From Burhinus oedicnemus (taxonomy: Eukaryota > Chordata > Aves > Charadriiformes > Burhinidae), in assembly GCA_008921705.1 (NCBI GenBank), contig VFFE01007518.1, forward strand, positions 92,744 through 156,743: a stretch of 64,000 bases of DNA, given 5' to 3'. Shown one piece after another: positions 35,960 through 49,900 of the stretch. The translations under genes and the position numbers were made by a program. Position 1 is the stretch's first letter. Every line of letters begins with the position of its first letter. Below the pieces are notes generated by a model. It saw nothing but the letters and a program-made list of their open reading frames with translations. It was not told the origin of the DNA and did not search any database.

Positions 35960-37540
35960 CTCAATTGAGGAGGACAGGGTTAGAGACCACTTGGCGAAGC
36001 TGGACATCCATAAGTCCATGGGCCCTGATGGGATGCACCCGTGAGTGCTGAGAGAGCTGGCAGACGTTATTGCTAGACCACTCTCCATCATCTTTGGAAG
36101 GTCATGGGGAACAGGAGAGGTGCCTGAGGACTGGAAGAAGGCCGACATCACTCCAATCTTCAAGAAGGGCAAGAAGGAGGACCCAGGGAACTACAGGCCG
36201 GTTAGTCTCACCTCTGTCCCTGGGAAGGTAATGGAGCAACTCGTTCTGGATGTCGCCTCCAAACACGTTGAAGAACAGGAAGTTATTGGAAGTGGTCAAC
36301 ATGGATTTACCAAGGGTAAATCATGCTTGACCAATCTGATAGCCTTCTATGATGATATAACTGGTTGGCTGGATGAGGGGAGAGCAGTAGATGTCATCTA
36401 CCTTGACTTCAGCAAGGCTTTTGACACTGTCTCCCATAACATCCTTATTAGGAAGCTGAGGAAGTGTGGGCTAGACGAGGAGACAGTGAGGTAGATTGAG
36501 AGCTGGCTGTGTGACAGAACTCAGAGGGTTGTGATTAATGGAGCAGTGTCAAGTTGGAGGCCTGTAACCAGTGGTGTCCCCCAAGGGTCAATACTCAGTC
36601 CAATCGTTCAATATATTCATCAATGACCTGGATGAGGAGACACAGTGTATCCTCGGCAAGTTCGCTGATGATACCAAACTGGGAGGTGTGGCTGACACCC
36701 CAGAGGGCCGTGCTGCCATCCAGTGTGACCTGGACAGGCTGGAGGGCCTGGCAGATAAGAACCTAATGAGGTTCAACAAGAGCAAGTGTAGGGTCCTGCA
36801 CCTGGGGAGGAAGAATGCTAGGCACCAATATAGGTTAGGGGTGGACCTGCTGGAAAGCAGTTCTGAGGAGAAGGATCTGGGGGTCCTGGTAGATAGTAAA
36901 TTATCCATCAGCCAGCAATGTGCCCTTGTCGCCAGGAAGGCCAATGGAATCCTGGGCTGCCTAGGGAAGAGTGGAGCCAGTAGGTCGAGGGAGGTCATTC
37001 TCCCCCTCTACTCGGCACTGGTGAGGCCACAACTGGAATATTGTGTCCAGTTCTGGGCTCCCCAGCTCAAGCGGGATAGGGAACTACTGGAGAGAGTCCA
37101 GCATAGGGCAACAAAGATGACTGGGGGATTGGAGCATTTCCCTTATGAGGAAAGGCTGAGAGAGCTGGGACTCTTTAGCCTGGAGAAGAGAAGGCTGAGG
37201 GGAGACCTTATTCTTGCTTGTAAGTATCTAAAGGGTGGGTTGAAGGAGGATGGAGCCAGAGTCTTATCAGTGGTTCCCAGTGACAGGACGAGGGGCGACA
37301 GGCACAAGCTGGAACACAGGAAGTTCCATTCAAACATAAGAAAAAACATCTTTAGGGTGAGGGTGACAGAGCACTGGCACAGGAGTGGAGTCCCCTTCTC
37401 TGGAGATTTTCAAGACCCGCCTGGATGCAGTCCTGAGTAATGTGCTCCAGGCATTCCTGCTTTAGCAGGGGAGTTGGACTAGATGATCTCTAGAGGTCCC
37501 TTCCAACTCTGAAAATCCCATGATTCCGTGATTCTGTGAT
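35960..37540 (+). mobile_element. CR1 LINE, longest and best-preserved copy
   Basis: A 1.58-kb plus-strand CR1 that begins just before the RT domain and runs to the 3' end (CCCATGATTCCGTGATTCTG and following). It is 5'-truncated: no ORF1, and the endonuclease part of ORF2 is missing. The 3' UTR includes the usual GAGTTGGACTAGATGATCTC. The terminal repeat variant (TGATTCCG, TGATTCTG) differs from the TTCTATGA type of the other copies, marking another subfamily. The RT reading frame is described separately. Confidence 0.96.
35967..37440 (+). pseudogene. CR1 ORF2 reverse-transcriptase remnant
   Basis: Encodes most of the RT of CR1 ORF2, the enzyme that copies the element's RNA at the target site. 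In order: 'KSMGPDGMHP' (about 36012-36041), 'ITPIFKKGKKEDPGNYRPVS' (36150-36209), motif A 'YLDFSKAFDTV', motif B 'GVPQGS' (36573-36590), motif C 'FADDTKLGG', then the thumb/C-terminal region with '[11 protein letters not shown]' and '[15 protein letters not shown]'. Breaks: TGA at 36042-36044 (CGA in related copies), TAG at 36492-36494 (TGG in related copies), loss of two bases near 36606 just after motif B, and loss of about 16 bases near 37383 that throws the C-terminus out of frame. Catalytic aspartates are still present but the frame is dead. Confidence 0.92.
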
Positions 37541-39769
37541 TGCTATTTATAAATGATCAGTTCAGTTAATCCCAAAAGATTATGACTGAATTCTCATTTA
37601 CATTAAGTCCCCTTTATACTTCTACACAAGTGCACAGGGGTTTTGAAATGCATGTAACTGTAATAGATGTCAGAACAATGTAAAGTGACCTTAGTACAGT
37701 TGAGAGTAAGGTCCTTAATTTGGAATGTTTCAGACGTGTTAAACTAACTCAAAAAATACTAGAATATTTTCATATTTTAAAGTGTTTTTATAAGAATATA
37801 ATTCAAAGGCAGATTTAATTTAAAAAAAGCCTAAATGTGAAGTGATTATGTTGCAATATCCACTAATCTCTTCTTGTAATTTCTGTCAATGTTTAATAAG
37901 GATTTTTACTATATTGCATAAAGCCTAATGTTCCTTATGTAAGTTTGCAACATTCAATGCAATGACTCTGAAAGAGTTGGTATGGTTTGTTATGAATAAA
38001 ACAATTCCCTTGGTCATTAGCTAAAATCAGTCTAAGTGTAGAAACTTAGGTAACAGCTTTCAGATTTCAAATATTAGAAAAATTTAGCAACATCCTTAAG
38101 GATGCTCATGGAAATCTTATAGTTTTAGTGTGGTGTCTATCCATCAAGTAGTAATTCACTGATATATTCACTTAGCACCAGATTAGGAACAGGACCCAGT
38201 CACTGTGAAACAGTTTATTCCAAATTAAGCACCAAATTGTGGATGTGGAGGACACATTGCAGAGGTCAGTTCCCATGACTGGGACTGGCAGGACCAACGT
38301 GCTGAACACTTCTTCTGAATTCTGGATCTCCTCAGTGTAGCCCTTAGTATGGCAATTTTATGAGAATTTTACACCTTGATACTTTGCTGTGAGAAACATG
38401 ATATGTACCTGGATATGTAGTTCTCCTTTAATTGAAAGGACAGTGCTATCTTTCCTCCCTTCTGTGTAATAACAGAATGGTTAGAAAATTTGTCCAAGAA
38501 AATAGAGATGGGTTTATTTCATCAGCCCAAAAGCCCTTCCCATTCCTAAGAATGAACTCTAACCATGAAGTTATAGACTAGACCATGTACAACCTATCCC
38601 TATTATTGGAGCTTGGCTGCTGTCCAGCTATGAACACGGGGATCACAGGACAAGAAAGAGAGCAGTCAAAAATCTTGCCCTACTAGAGACAGAAGGTGGA
38701 CTGTTCAGCTTCAATAACCGTAGTCTGTCTGTACCGGTAGTCATGCCTTGTATGAGTTTATTGGAAGAGATTTCATAGTTAGAACTTCTAAGCAGATAAA
38801 AGGGTTTTCTTAACTGTTTTCTTAGAGTAAATCTACTTTCCCCATCTAGTCTAAATTTCACTTCCTAGTACCTATGTTCCTTTGGAGCTTGTCCTCAGCC
38901 TTTGCACATTTCAGCAAGCGTACAGCTAGTTCAAATGATTTAAAATATTTGCTGAAAAGACCAAGGATATACAAGAGTGTTTATTCTTGTTTACAAGAGT
39001 GTAAATTTTCTGGACTACTGAACAGAAGAAGATGGAGAGTAACTTTATTGGCGTATCAGAAGATCTTTGATAAAAATGAAATATTTTAGAGCTTCAGCTG
39101 CAATAATGGGTCTAGACTGGTTGATAATACAATAGGATCAGGTACTAGGTACTTAACCAGTTTGAAACAAAACCAGAAACTGATCAAACATGTTCCATAG
39201 TCTGGTGACTCCATCTTTTATACTATACCTCTTCAGATGGGAGAGCATAACATGGCATGATACAGGCCTTCAAAAGGTCACTTACACTGAGGGTGCCACT
39301 GACAGGTACTTTGGTAAACATCTCTAATATTACATGATTCAATGAGAATTGAGCTTTGGTAAAGAATTAGTAATTAAAATGTCACATGAAACCAAATATA
39401 CTGTTTTGGCTCACTAGTGCAAGCTTTAAGACTTTAACAATTTTCAGGAAAGTAAGAATCTTTATCATTGTCTACCAAGCTGGATAGATACCAAGTTTTG
39501 TGTCAACCAAAGCATGATAGTCATAAAAATATTTTAATTAAAATTTTTCCAGAGTTGCAAATAAGTATAACACCCTTCATTAAAACAAATGCATGGATTT
39601 TGTTCTGTTCATCAAATTTTGGGCCCTTCCTTTCTCATTTACTGCTGCTTAAACACAAAACTGGGAACCCAATTTTTTCATCGCATAGCTCAGGATTAGC
39701 TTTAACTGCCTGCACCAGATGTTGGAAGAAGGATCTGTAACCTAGATTCTGAGATTGAGCAGTTAAGCA
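37541..39769. other. AT-rich non-coding stretch
   Basis: I see no gene. A moderately GC-richer part at 38230-38340 could be an old repeat but is not identifiable. Confidence 0.65.
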
Positions 39770-40372
39770 ACAGCATTAGGACTCTAGACTTCAGGACCAC
39801 AGACTTTAGTAAATGGCTGGCCAGAATCCCCTGGGAGACCATGAAGAGAAGCTGACTTGCTTTGGATGGCTGATGGATTTAAAAAAAATAATAATTATTA
39901 TGAGCACTCAGGAACAAAGTATCCTGTTCTACAGAAAGATAAGACATTTTGTCAGGAGGCTCATCAGGAAATTCTTAAAGAACTAAAATGCAAGGAGCAA
40001 GCATACATGAAGTGGAATCAAATACAGGCAATGAAAGAGGAGTGCAACAGCATTGCTTAGGCATTTGGGATGAATACAGAAAAGCCAAAGCCCAGCTGAA
40101 CTGAGACAAGCTATTTTCATTGGTGGCATGTGATAAAATAAAAGTCAACAGTTACAAGGTAAGGTTTGGGATCTTCAGATTGACATTAAGAAAGACTTCA
40201 TTATAATGTTAGGGCAGCAGAAAAACAGATTGCCCATAAAGGTCCTTCCAAGACCTCACTAGACAAAGCAACTGCTGACCCAATCTAGTATTGAATGTAG
40301 TCCTGATTCAAGTGGGAAGGTGCTGAGATGACTGTTAAATGTCCTTCCAGCCAATATTTCTATGATTCTGAA
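39770..40372 (+). mobile_element. Old CR1 LINE with internal deletion
   Basis: The right end is clear: 40170-40372 matches the end of ORF2 and the 3' UTR, finishing TTTCTATGATTCTG. The left part (39770-40120) appears to encode the ORF2 linker that precedes RT: 'DEYRKAKAQLN' at about 40069-40101 resembles the CR1 linker. The whole RT domain is absent between the two parts, so this would be an internally deleted copy. The left assignment is weaker than the right. Confidence 0.7.
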
Positions 40373-43300
40373 AATATGTATGTATAAAAACCTTTTTGAA
40401 ACTGTTTCAGATTCAAAATTAATCACACTAACATTGACAGAACAATGGTTTACAATCTCTGTTTGCTCTTTGCTATGTGCAAGGTCATCTTCCTTTTCAC
40501 TGATCACTCTTCCTTACATCCTTTCACTGACTCTTCTTTTTTCCCATCACATCTACTTCATCTACTTGCTCTTACCTTTCATCCTTTTCAAAGCTCTGAG
40601 TCTCCCTACCTATTTGTTCTCTGACTCTAATGAGTTGCTCTTTGACATTTCCACTCCATCAGTGATAGTAGCCCAAACTATTCACTTGACAGTTTCTGCC
40701 ACAGGAGTCTTAGCACTTTTACAAATAGAGTGCACTCCTTGAATTAGTGCATAAAGCCATTAACCTCTCGTCTTTCAATTCCCATCTTGAGACCCACAGG
40801 ATTTAGAAACAGCCAACTGATAATGGCTAGGTAAAAGGCCAATGGGGACTGCTGATACCTATTTTAAAAGTTTTAAATGGTGTAGAACTATCAGGTTCAA
40901 AAATACCATAATAAATAACCTTTATTATAATTATTATAATCTTATTATGGCTCCTGTCCTCATCTTCTGTTTCACAGATTTTCTGCCAACCTACATTTTG
41001 TCTTATCTTGCAGGCTCTGCAAGCTGGGCAGCACGCTTTCCATGGTTTTGCCACAGCACTTCACAAAAAAGGTCCATACACGTTTTAATCTCATATAAAC
41101 TGATGAGTAGAATAAGCCTCAGTGTCACTATTCTGTTTAAGAAAGTTATTTGATCTTAACAGTGTTGTTCCAGAAATTAAGAATCATTACAGTAACTATG
41201 GACATAATTTAAAAAAAAATCTTATGGTTCAAAGAAGCTGAAATTTCCAGCAGCTTTTTATGGACAGCAATAGATTTTTATGTAGAAAATAATTTCTTTC
41301 ATGACAAAGTAATCCAAAGGACTCACAGGTTACCATATACATAAACGGCAAGGCAGATAAAACACTGTATAAATGGAATATTAATATAAAATCCAAATCT
41401 ACATAAATACAGGAAACCTGGATAAAATATTCACAGTGTATTGGTCCTCTTATTTGAGGACTGAACTGAGATTATATCAAACTCATTACCAGTCTTAGAT
41501 GACAGTAAGAGAAAAAAAGGGCCTGCACACTTGTCAGTAAAAATGTTACAGGTTGGAGTGTGACTTGGCTATCTACCCTGAACAACAGCAGTTCAAGGCA
41601 ACAGTACCCCAGAAGACCAGAGAAAAAATTGCGGCTTGGAGGTCACAGTCCTTCCTGGATTTCTCTTTGTTCTGATGGAGGTGTAAGTCACTTCTTTCTT
41701 CCAGATAAATCATCTTATTCCTCTTAAAGCATAAGTTCAGCTGTATACAGAGTCTTTACCTTCCAAACTTCCTGCTCCCTGCTGATATGCCTTCATGTAG
41801 AAAAATTGGGTGCAAAGTTCTTTTTGTCTCCTCTGTGGACAGTCCATGCAAACAGATATCTTGCTTTTGAATGAGTTTATTCTCCATAAAATGCAGATTC
41901 TATGGCAGGAACATTCATTAACAGCTTACAGGGAAACTACAGCAAAGGTCTAAACACCAGAACAATCATGCTTATCAACTGCTGATGGCCTTTCCTCATG
42001 TCCTATGGGTTAAAAAAAATAGTTATTTCAGTAAATATAAAAAAGGAGCACATACAAATGCAATTGTTTGTGCAGCTAATTATATGTAAGAGGCAACAAG
42101 TTGTAGAAACAGGGAGCTAGGAAACTTTGCATTTTCTTCCACATTCTACCTTCTGTAATTTTGACCATTTTCCCATTCTGTCTTTGTTTTCTCATTTATA
42201 AAATGTGAATAGTAACAATTAGTGGAGATTTTTTAAAAATAAATAAATAAATGAAAGATTTTTAAAAGCAACAATTTAACTTTTCTTCCTGAGAAAAAAA
42301 GTGGATAAATATTCCTTTTATATTTGTAGACTTCAGAACGGCTTGTGAAACATTTACAAGTATTTAAGGTTTTCCAAAGGACTAAATACTATTCTCATTT
42401 GATTATGCATGAAATGCAGCAAGCAGCAGATACACAATACTTCCTGCATCATTAAGAAAAGGAGCTACTGTAAATATCTTCCTTATGTTATGATTATTAG
42501 AATAAGATTTTACAGTCCGGTCAATCACATGATGTTTTTGCTCTATTTTCCTTTTTACCCATGCATTAGCAAAAAGAATCCCACATGTTTGCAAAACCAG
42601 ATGAAAACTGAGGCATGAAGCCTAGGTCCTCAGAAGCAGTTACTGTAATTGTCTCAGACACATTGTAAAGCTGCAAGAAAAAGAACAAGCAAGTTGCAGA
42701 GCTGAAGAATGTCACCCATTTCTATAGCTTTTGTCATTCTTCAGCTCCTGAACTGAGCTTTGGATGGAAGATGTAGTTCATCAAGTATCTCCGTGGCATA
42801 TTTCTGATCCAAAGAGGTGGGAGATTTTTTTCAGCTTGCTGTTTCTTCTAATCTTGTTGAAGAAAAAGCCAGCAGCAGATAGTAGTGCTGGTAGCAGTTC
42901 TTTGAATGCCTGGTCACAGGAGTTAAAAAAAATGAGGGATTTTAATGTTCATCCCAAGACCTCTGAAAAACTGTTCCAAACTCAGTGCTCAAGATACACA
43001 ATCTAAACCTTTGTTATATTATGAGACAATGTGCACTCAAATGCTTTCCCACATCTTTCCTGTGTAAGTAAGGCCTATCTGGCGGGAAGAAGGACATGTT
43101 TACTATACTTAAAATACAATTATTCAGTTCATATATATCCTATAAAGTGTCATATATGGTTACTTACACCAGCTATGCACAAGATTGCTTCTGCAACTAT
43201 GTCAGGATTTATCTCCTATATTTGTCCATCAGTTTAAGATCATATATACTGGTTCAGTCCTAAGCTTCATAGCTGAGTATCTTGTTTCCAACAGTGGCTG

Positions 43301-43777
43301 CAAGGACATTTCTAGAGAAAAGCAAAAACAAGTCAAGCATATTGACACTTCACCTTGATACAGATACTTTCAGCTCAAACTTGTAATGGGATGGCATCAC
43401 CCGTGATGTCGTTGCCTTCATTGCTTTGCAGCCTACGCTGTGAAAAGGTTGAGAATCCCCTGGCTTAATAATACAATGACAGTTCATGAAAAATACGTAC
43501 TGGGAATGCCGAGAAATCATTTGGTTTTATCTCTTGCAAAGGTTGGACATGGAAGCATGGAGAAAAGGTCAGGCAAAATACAGTTTTAACTATGTACATC
43601 CCATTCTGATCATTTGCTAATGTGTGCCATTAAGTGACTTTGTGGGATTTATAGCAGTGAAAGAGAAAGTTCACAAGGTTCTGTATCGTAAACTTATATC
43701 ATTTCATGTAATGGATCTTCCTCCTTGAACTGTCACTGCACACCTTATGAGTCTTACATACAGTCCATAGTTTTAAG

Positions 43778-43797
43778 AAAAAAAAAAAAAAAAAAAA
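43778..43797. repeat. A20 homopolymer
   Basis: Twenty consecutive A. No retroposed sequence is recognised upstream. Confidence 0.85.
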
Positions 43798-45056
43798 TTA
43801 CAGAATAAAACTGAATCAACTCAGTAAATCTTCCAAAGCCACAAAGGGTTCTCTTTCAATCATTTCAAAATGTTGGGGAGAATTCACTAGCTACAGTCTC
43901 AATCACCTAATGTCCTCAAGACCCATATTAAAGTTCTGAGTGTTATTAAGACAGATGTCTGTAGCTGTGTAAATTCCCTGTGATGAAAAAGTATCTGAAT
44001 AAGCAGGAAATTAGTCCTGAAATGTTGTAAAATCCTACACTGTTAATATACCCTGAGGAGGATGTTACAGCTGAGGTTTAGATGTACTTATATAAAGCTC
44101 CCTATCTTGGAGCTAATGAAGAGATACTGACAGTTTTGCTGCAGTGTCTGTGAAGTGTTTTAATGACTACAGATTAATCAGTTTCTAAAGCAGCATTCCC
44201 CCGTGGTTCCCCACCCCAAAAAATCATAACCCAAAACAAGCAACTGAATGTCATTAATAATTAAAAAATAAAGAAATAAAACAACAAGGGAAAAACAAAA
44301 CAAACCCCCTAGCACCTCACCTTTTCGTGTCATGAAATCTGGAAGCATTTATAGTCACATTCTCCACACAAAAAAAAGCCAGAGATGACACTGGATTTAG
44401 TGGAGCAGTCAGTTAATTGTTACGGTGAGGGTTTTAATTTTCTTCTCAATGTAAATCACAATTGAGGAAAGCATCTGCCACCTCCGATATTTCCTGTGCA
44501 GTAAATTTAAATGGATTAATCACCCTGCTTGTTCTGAAGTTCTGAAGAATGATGGGCATTTGCCAATGGGCTGTGGAGTTCCTGGCTCATTGATTTTTAG
44601 CTGTCTGGGGGGAATTGGTGGGGCTTTGGAATGATTTAAATAGAAATTAAAAAATAAATCATGCTCAAACATTTTTTGCCCACCTATTTCCACACCCTAT
44701 CATCAGAAACTGATTAAAATATTTTCCTGGAGAGTGAGCGGGTTTGCTAGCAGACTATCAGGGTAGGATTGTACTTGATCACAATCAAACGAGGATTGTA
44801 ATGTTGGCTTTGCACAGGAACATTTTTACCAGACCAACACAGTGGTCGATACAGAATGTCTCAGTCGATGACTATTTTTCCAAATAACTTCAGTGAGTTT
44901 TGTATTCTACCCAAAATGTGCAACTTCCCACTCTGGAATTCATGGAAATTTGGCAACTTGCAGAGCCCACGTGAACCATCCATGGACAACTGTCTTGTCA
45001 CATGGCGCTTTTCTCTTTCTTTACAATTGCTAAGTCCCATTAAAAAAAGAGAGGCT

Positions 45057-45079
45057 GGGGGACGGGGAGGCGGGGTGGG
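45057..45079 (+). other. G-quadruplex motif
   Basis: Four G runs (GGGGG, GGGG, GGGG, GGG) separated by loops of 2, 4 and 1 nt. This satisfies the usual G3+ with loops of 1-7 rule for an intramolecular quadruplex on the plus strand. It stands out in AT-rich surroundings and follows an A7 run. Confidence 0.85.
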
Positions 45080-46920
45080 AAGCCAGCTTTCATAGTCTGC
45101 CCAGTGCTCGTCTTACAGGTAAACAATGTCTGTAGCTGCAGTGGGGTCTTGGACAGTTCTAAATGTGAGACAACATGGTATGAGAGACGTTCTCATTTAA
45201 GAAACATGCTGCACTGCTGAAGAGAAGCTCTTGATCCACAGAAAGACAGAAAATATAAAGCAGGGAATTAGATAACACATTATGTCTCACTTGTAAGAAA
45301 ACCTTTGCTTTTCTAAAGGGAGTACATCATGCTTTTGTTTTTCTGGTCTTTTTTTAGAAAATGTCTTGTCTTTGGGTTCCTAATGTTCCTCCTTACAATT
45401 TTTCTTTTCATTTATTTTTTCATTTCGCTGCCTTACAGTGTATTTAAGAAGGTTAATATACATTTGTCCATTCATCATTTTCTCAAAAAATAACAATCCT
45501 ATGAAGAGACATTTTGTAGTATTTCCATGTGGCTATTAAAATGAAGAGATTTTTTTCCGTGTTTTTTCTGTGCCTGAGCTAAAATTAATTATACTGAAGA
45601 CCTATAAACCATTCAAAAACAAATGCTGCCAAAACTCATCAGCCTTGCAGAACTGAAATTAAAGGAGGATAAATAGTTGCTTTGGTGAGATTAGTTGCAC
45701 AGTTTTATGAAACGGAAAAAAATCCTGTAGGGTTAGGTCATGAATGTATGGCTGAAATCTCTTCTGCTATCATTTTCTAACTGAAGCATTGATTTAAGCA
45801 GCCTGTGAAATAGCATGAAGTATAAGTAGATAACGGCTTTGGCTGTACAAATTAGCTGCTTTTAAAGGTATTAATGTCTATGTAGGTATGATAGAGAACA
45901 TCTTTTGCCTAAGGATCTCAATGTGCTTCATGTATATTCACTAATTAAGCTTCACAATAAGCTTGCAAGTTAAAGACTATGAAGCTATTTTTCCAAGCAC
46001 AAAGCCGTACAAGATCAGAAGACAGTAGCTATTTCTGAATGTAAACCAATATTTTTCAAAAATGCAAAGGCAATTCAGCCCTTTCAGGAATTTGAAATAG
46101 ATGTGAGCACTTGTCTGAAGTCTCAGTTTTAGAAATGTTACCATGAAGAATGTAATGACCAAAGAATTCAGATTATCACTGTCCCAAGCAAAAAAACCCT
46201 CTTTGCAGAGCATCATTTCATCAACATCATGCTGCCTCAGCCATGCTCAGATGAATCAGGGTTGATTCACAGGAAGGACAGCCAACTGCTGTATCTCCTA
46301 TCCCAGTGCCAACATAGATATGTAGCTCCTTATTCAGGTTGGAAGTACAGCTAAAGAAATATACGGTTGTTTGAACACAGAGTTTATAATTTACAGCACG
46401 AGTGGAAGGGTATAAATTACTTTGATTTTTCTACTGGGTTTCTCAGTAAATAGAATAAAGCAAAGATCAACGGTCTTCGTGCCAGTAATGTGTTATTTAA
46501 TCCAGACAACACAAAGACTGGATGATCAGGCTATGATGATGTTTCTAAGCAATAAAAACAACCCTTTTTTTTTTCCCCCACAGAAATCCTTTTCTAGAAA
46601 AAGTTTGAAAAATATAATCTTTTGTCTTAGTGATACATTTGATCTGACCAACTCTTTCCTTCCAGTGGTGGGCAAGCAGTAACATTTTCTTCTCAGAAGG
46701 TATTTTGAGATGGAATTTCAATGAGAAGAGGTACAGGGTTTGTCAGACAAAGGAATGGTGGGATACTGAAGGGCAAAGAAAGGACTGGAGAACACACAGA
46801 AAGGGCAATGTGATTTGTCTGTCTGCAAAGGTACAAAATATCTATATGTACTTCCCTGTAGAAAGCATGAGATTATTGAAACAGGCAAAAACAGTTTTGC
46901 AAAAAAAAAATCACAACAAT

Positions 46921-46946
46921 AACAAAACAAACAAACAAACAAAAAC
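46921..46946. repeat. CAAA simple repeat
   Basis: About five CAAA/CAAAA units, preceded at 46901-46910 by an A run. Confidence 0.85.
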
Positions 46947-49900
46947 CCAACTGAGCACCTCTTGCTGGGAAATTATCCAGACAGTCAGGTTTCATATGTA
47001 ATCTGTGTATTAAGTGAATCTGGGTGATTCTGTATGGTTGGTTTTGATTGTTTGCCTGTCTTCCTGCTCGGTTTTCTGTCTGGCCAGGTGTATGAGACAC
47101 ATCTACATAAACTCATTGATAAGGTAAAAAGTACATAATATGAGTCTGAATTACCTGGATTCAGGCATCAACAGAATTTTATCCTGCTTTTGTCAGCCAG
47201 GCCCCAACAGCTCGTGGCTGCCATGCCACATACAGCTGAACCTGTAGTGTGAGTAGGGATAGGTCTGAGCTCCAGGCAGCCCATTGCACCTCCTTTCCCC
47301 CAGCTCTGTGGAGGAAGACAGATTCCTCCAGACCTGAGGTACAGTGAGCATCAACACACAGGCAGCAGCTAATCGTTCAAGGGAAAGGCTGGTTATGCTA
47401 AAGGGAGACCTTAAGCCAAGTGTCCTGGGCTGTACTCTCTCATATGCATAATGGAAATATATTTATACTACTGTGTATACATTTCTGTGATAATTCTAGG
47501 TGGGCAATAACTAAGTATATGGGAGTTATCTGTGAATTTATCACCAACAATACTGGAGAGAGAAGCTGGGAGTATGCAGCCACATAGCTCAGTCTGATTT
47601 TATTTAGAGAAAGAGAGCAATGGGGAACGATATAAAAATCCACTGGAGGAGGGCAAGGATTTAGGAATGCTACAGGCAATGTTATTAAGACAATATAACC
47701 TAAATTTTCTCTTGTTAAGTGGATTACAAAAGGATAAAAGACAGCTACAGTGGTTAAGTGAGGAAAAGATCAAAGACATAAGGACAAAAACTAAAGGAAT
47801 TGAAAAGACAGGAAACCAAAGCTAAGGAATCTGTGACTTGTCTCCTAATTTGTGTATTTCCTTTCACAGCACGGCTATAGAAACTTTAAAAGCTTTGAGG
47901 CCTCAGTATCAGGCCAGGTTTCATTTCTCTCTTGTTTTTCAGGCTGTGAGATAAAGTGGCTGTTGTCCAGCCTCTGCTGAGACCCTCAGTGAGGTCCGTC
48001 CTGCTGGACTGGGCAATAGGATCTGTGGGGTAACAGGCCATGTCACAGCTCCTACTCACCCACTTTCCTAAAGGACTGACACCAGATGGTGCTGACCGTT
48101 TCTGCCCACATTTGGGGGTCACCAGATGAGGCATCCAGCATCTCTGACGTCTTTCTTTCTTCTGCTTGCATTGGAAAGAAGCAGCCAGGAAAGGGGAATT
48201 CCTGAGCAAAAGGTACACACTGCTTTTGCAAAGCTATGCTGGTGTGTGTGGCACTTCTGCTTGCTTGCTTTCTAAGCTCCTTGTGTGACTAAGATGTTTA
48301 GGAACCTTACTCTATAGGCTCTTGGGTGCTTTGAGTGCCTTTTATTCTCTTGTTCTGCATGTAACACAATGTATCTCTGATTTTGATGCTCCCAATGCTT
48401 CTGTGGTAGAAATAAATAATAATAATTATAGCAATTTGTCTCCAAGAAATTACTCTTTTAAAAGTAAAATATGTGTTCATTTCAAGGAGTTTCTTATTAT
48501 ACAAATATGGCACCTGTTTTCGTCTAAGAGCTGGCTCACAAATGCTATGATTCAGGGAGCAGAGCAGAGACTCACAAAGTTAATAAAATGTGTTGATTGC
48601 TTTATGAAGAAGTTGCAAGCTTATGAATGCTTAACACTGTGCAATTAGTGACTACCAGTGAAAACACATCCTCCTCAGGACATCAGCAAATCCATGAATT
48701 TCAATAAAGTAACAACTAAACCAATTAACAAGTGAACACAAAATCAATTATTGTGAAACAGGCTAGAACAAAACAATGACAAATGCTAGTTTTGAAACAA
48801 GAACAGAAAAAAACAAATTAGCATTTCAAATGTAAGTGATAACAGTCTACATGTAGTAACACATATAAGTATGATATATCTCACACAAAGATCTGCATGC
48901 ACACACAAAACTCATCAGAAAATACAGCATTTAAAACAAAACCCACAATGAATCCTATGTATATCCATTAGAAGATGATTGCTCTTTGATCTTCTTAAGC
49001 AATATGAAAGATCCCAAACTTGTGGCTTAAATCAAAGAAATACTAATGAGAAGAATATAATTAGACATAGAAAAATGATTTCTGTATCTTTTAAGTCTTG
49101 TAGCTTTTCATAACAGCAGCCCAGCTTACAAACAGAGGAAGCCAGCAATGAGAGTATATGATGTACTCCAGAGATCATAACCCTTCCTTAAAGGGTAGCA
49201 CACAGAAGCTTGCTGGCTTTTTAATTCGTATGACGGCGGGTTTCACAGCAATGTCCCGTGTAAGCAGCCTCTGAACATCTGAGTATATGATGTCACTAGC
49301 TCAACGTATATACAGTCTTTCTCTTGAAAATTATGTCAGAGGACTTATTGTCCACAGGCAAGCTGCTGTGACCTCACAGAATGGAGTCCGCTTAGATGCC
49401 TGATAATTAGGGAGCTGATGGAGACACTCAGGGGCTCACTGCTTTGTATCAGATTGCTCCTGTTGATTATGTTTCAAAGGCTAGATGGCAGCATTGTCAA
49501 CTCTCATGATTTTTATCTTAAGTTGCCTGATATTTGGTATTTTCCTTAAAATGCCAGCTGTCAGAATACCAAATTTTCCTGAAAATCTCAGTGTTTCTTT
49601 AAAGCTATGTTTTTAGTTGTCTCATGGTCAGAAACATGGCTGAAGCTCAAAAAAGAGGGATGATAAAACTGAGGGGTTGGAGTCTAAGGACGATTTTATG
49701 CAGCTGACAACTAATAGCATAGTTTAAATCACTAAATAAATCATTTAGAACACTGAACAAAATGATAATGAGAACAAAAGAATCCTCCAGTCCCCCTCTC
49801 AGAAATAAGAGGTAAAGCCCAGTGCAGGTGGAGAAAAGCATTTCCCTCTTTTATTCTCAGGATTAATGGTTATTTTAGGATATCAACTAAAGACAGTCAT

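Noticed and set aside
47900..48230. Possible exon after the pyrimidine tract TTTCTCTCTTGTTTTTCAG
   Set aside because: The sequence after the AG soon meets a stop in the frames checked, and no protein family is recognisable. The overlapping minus-strand frame is not credible either.
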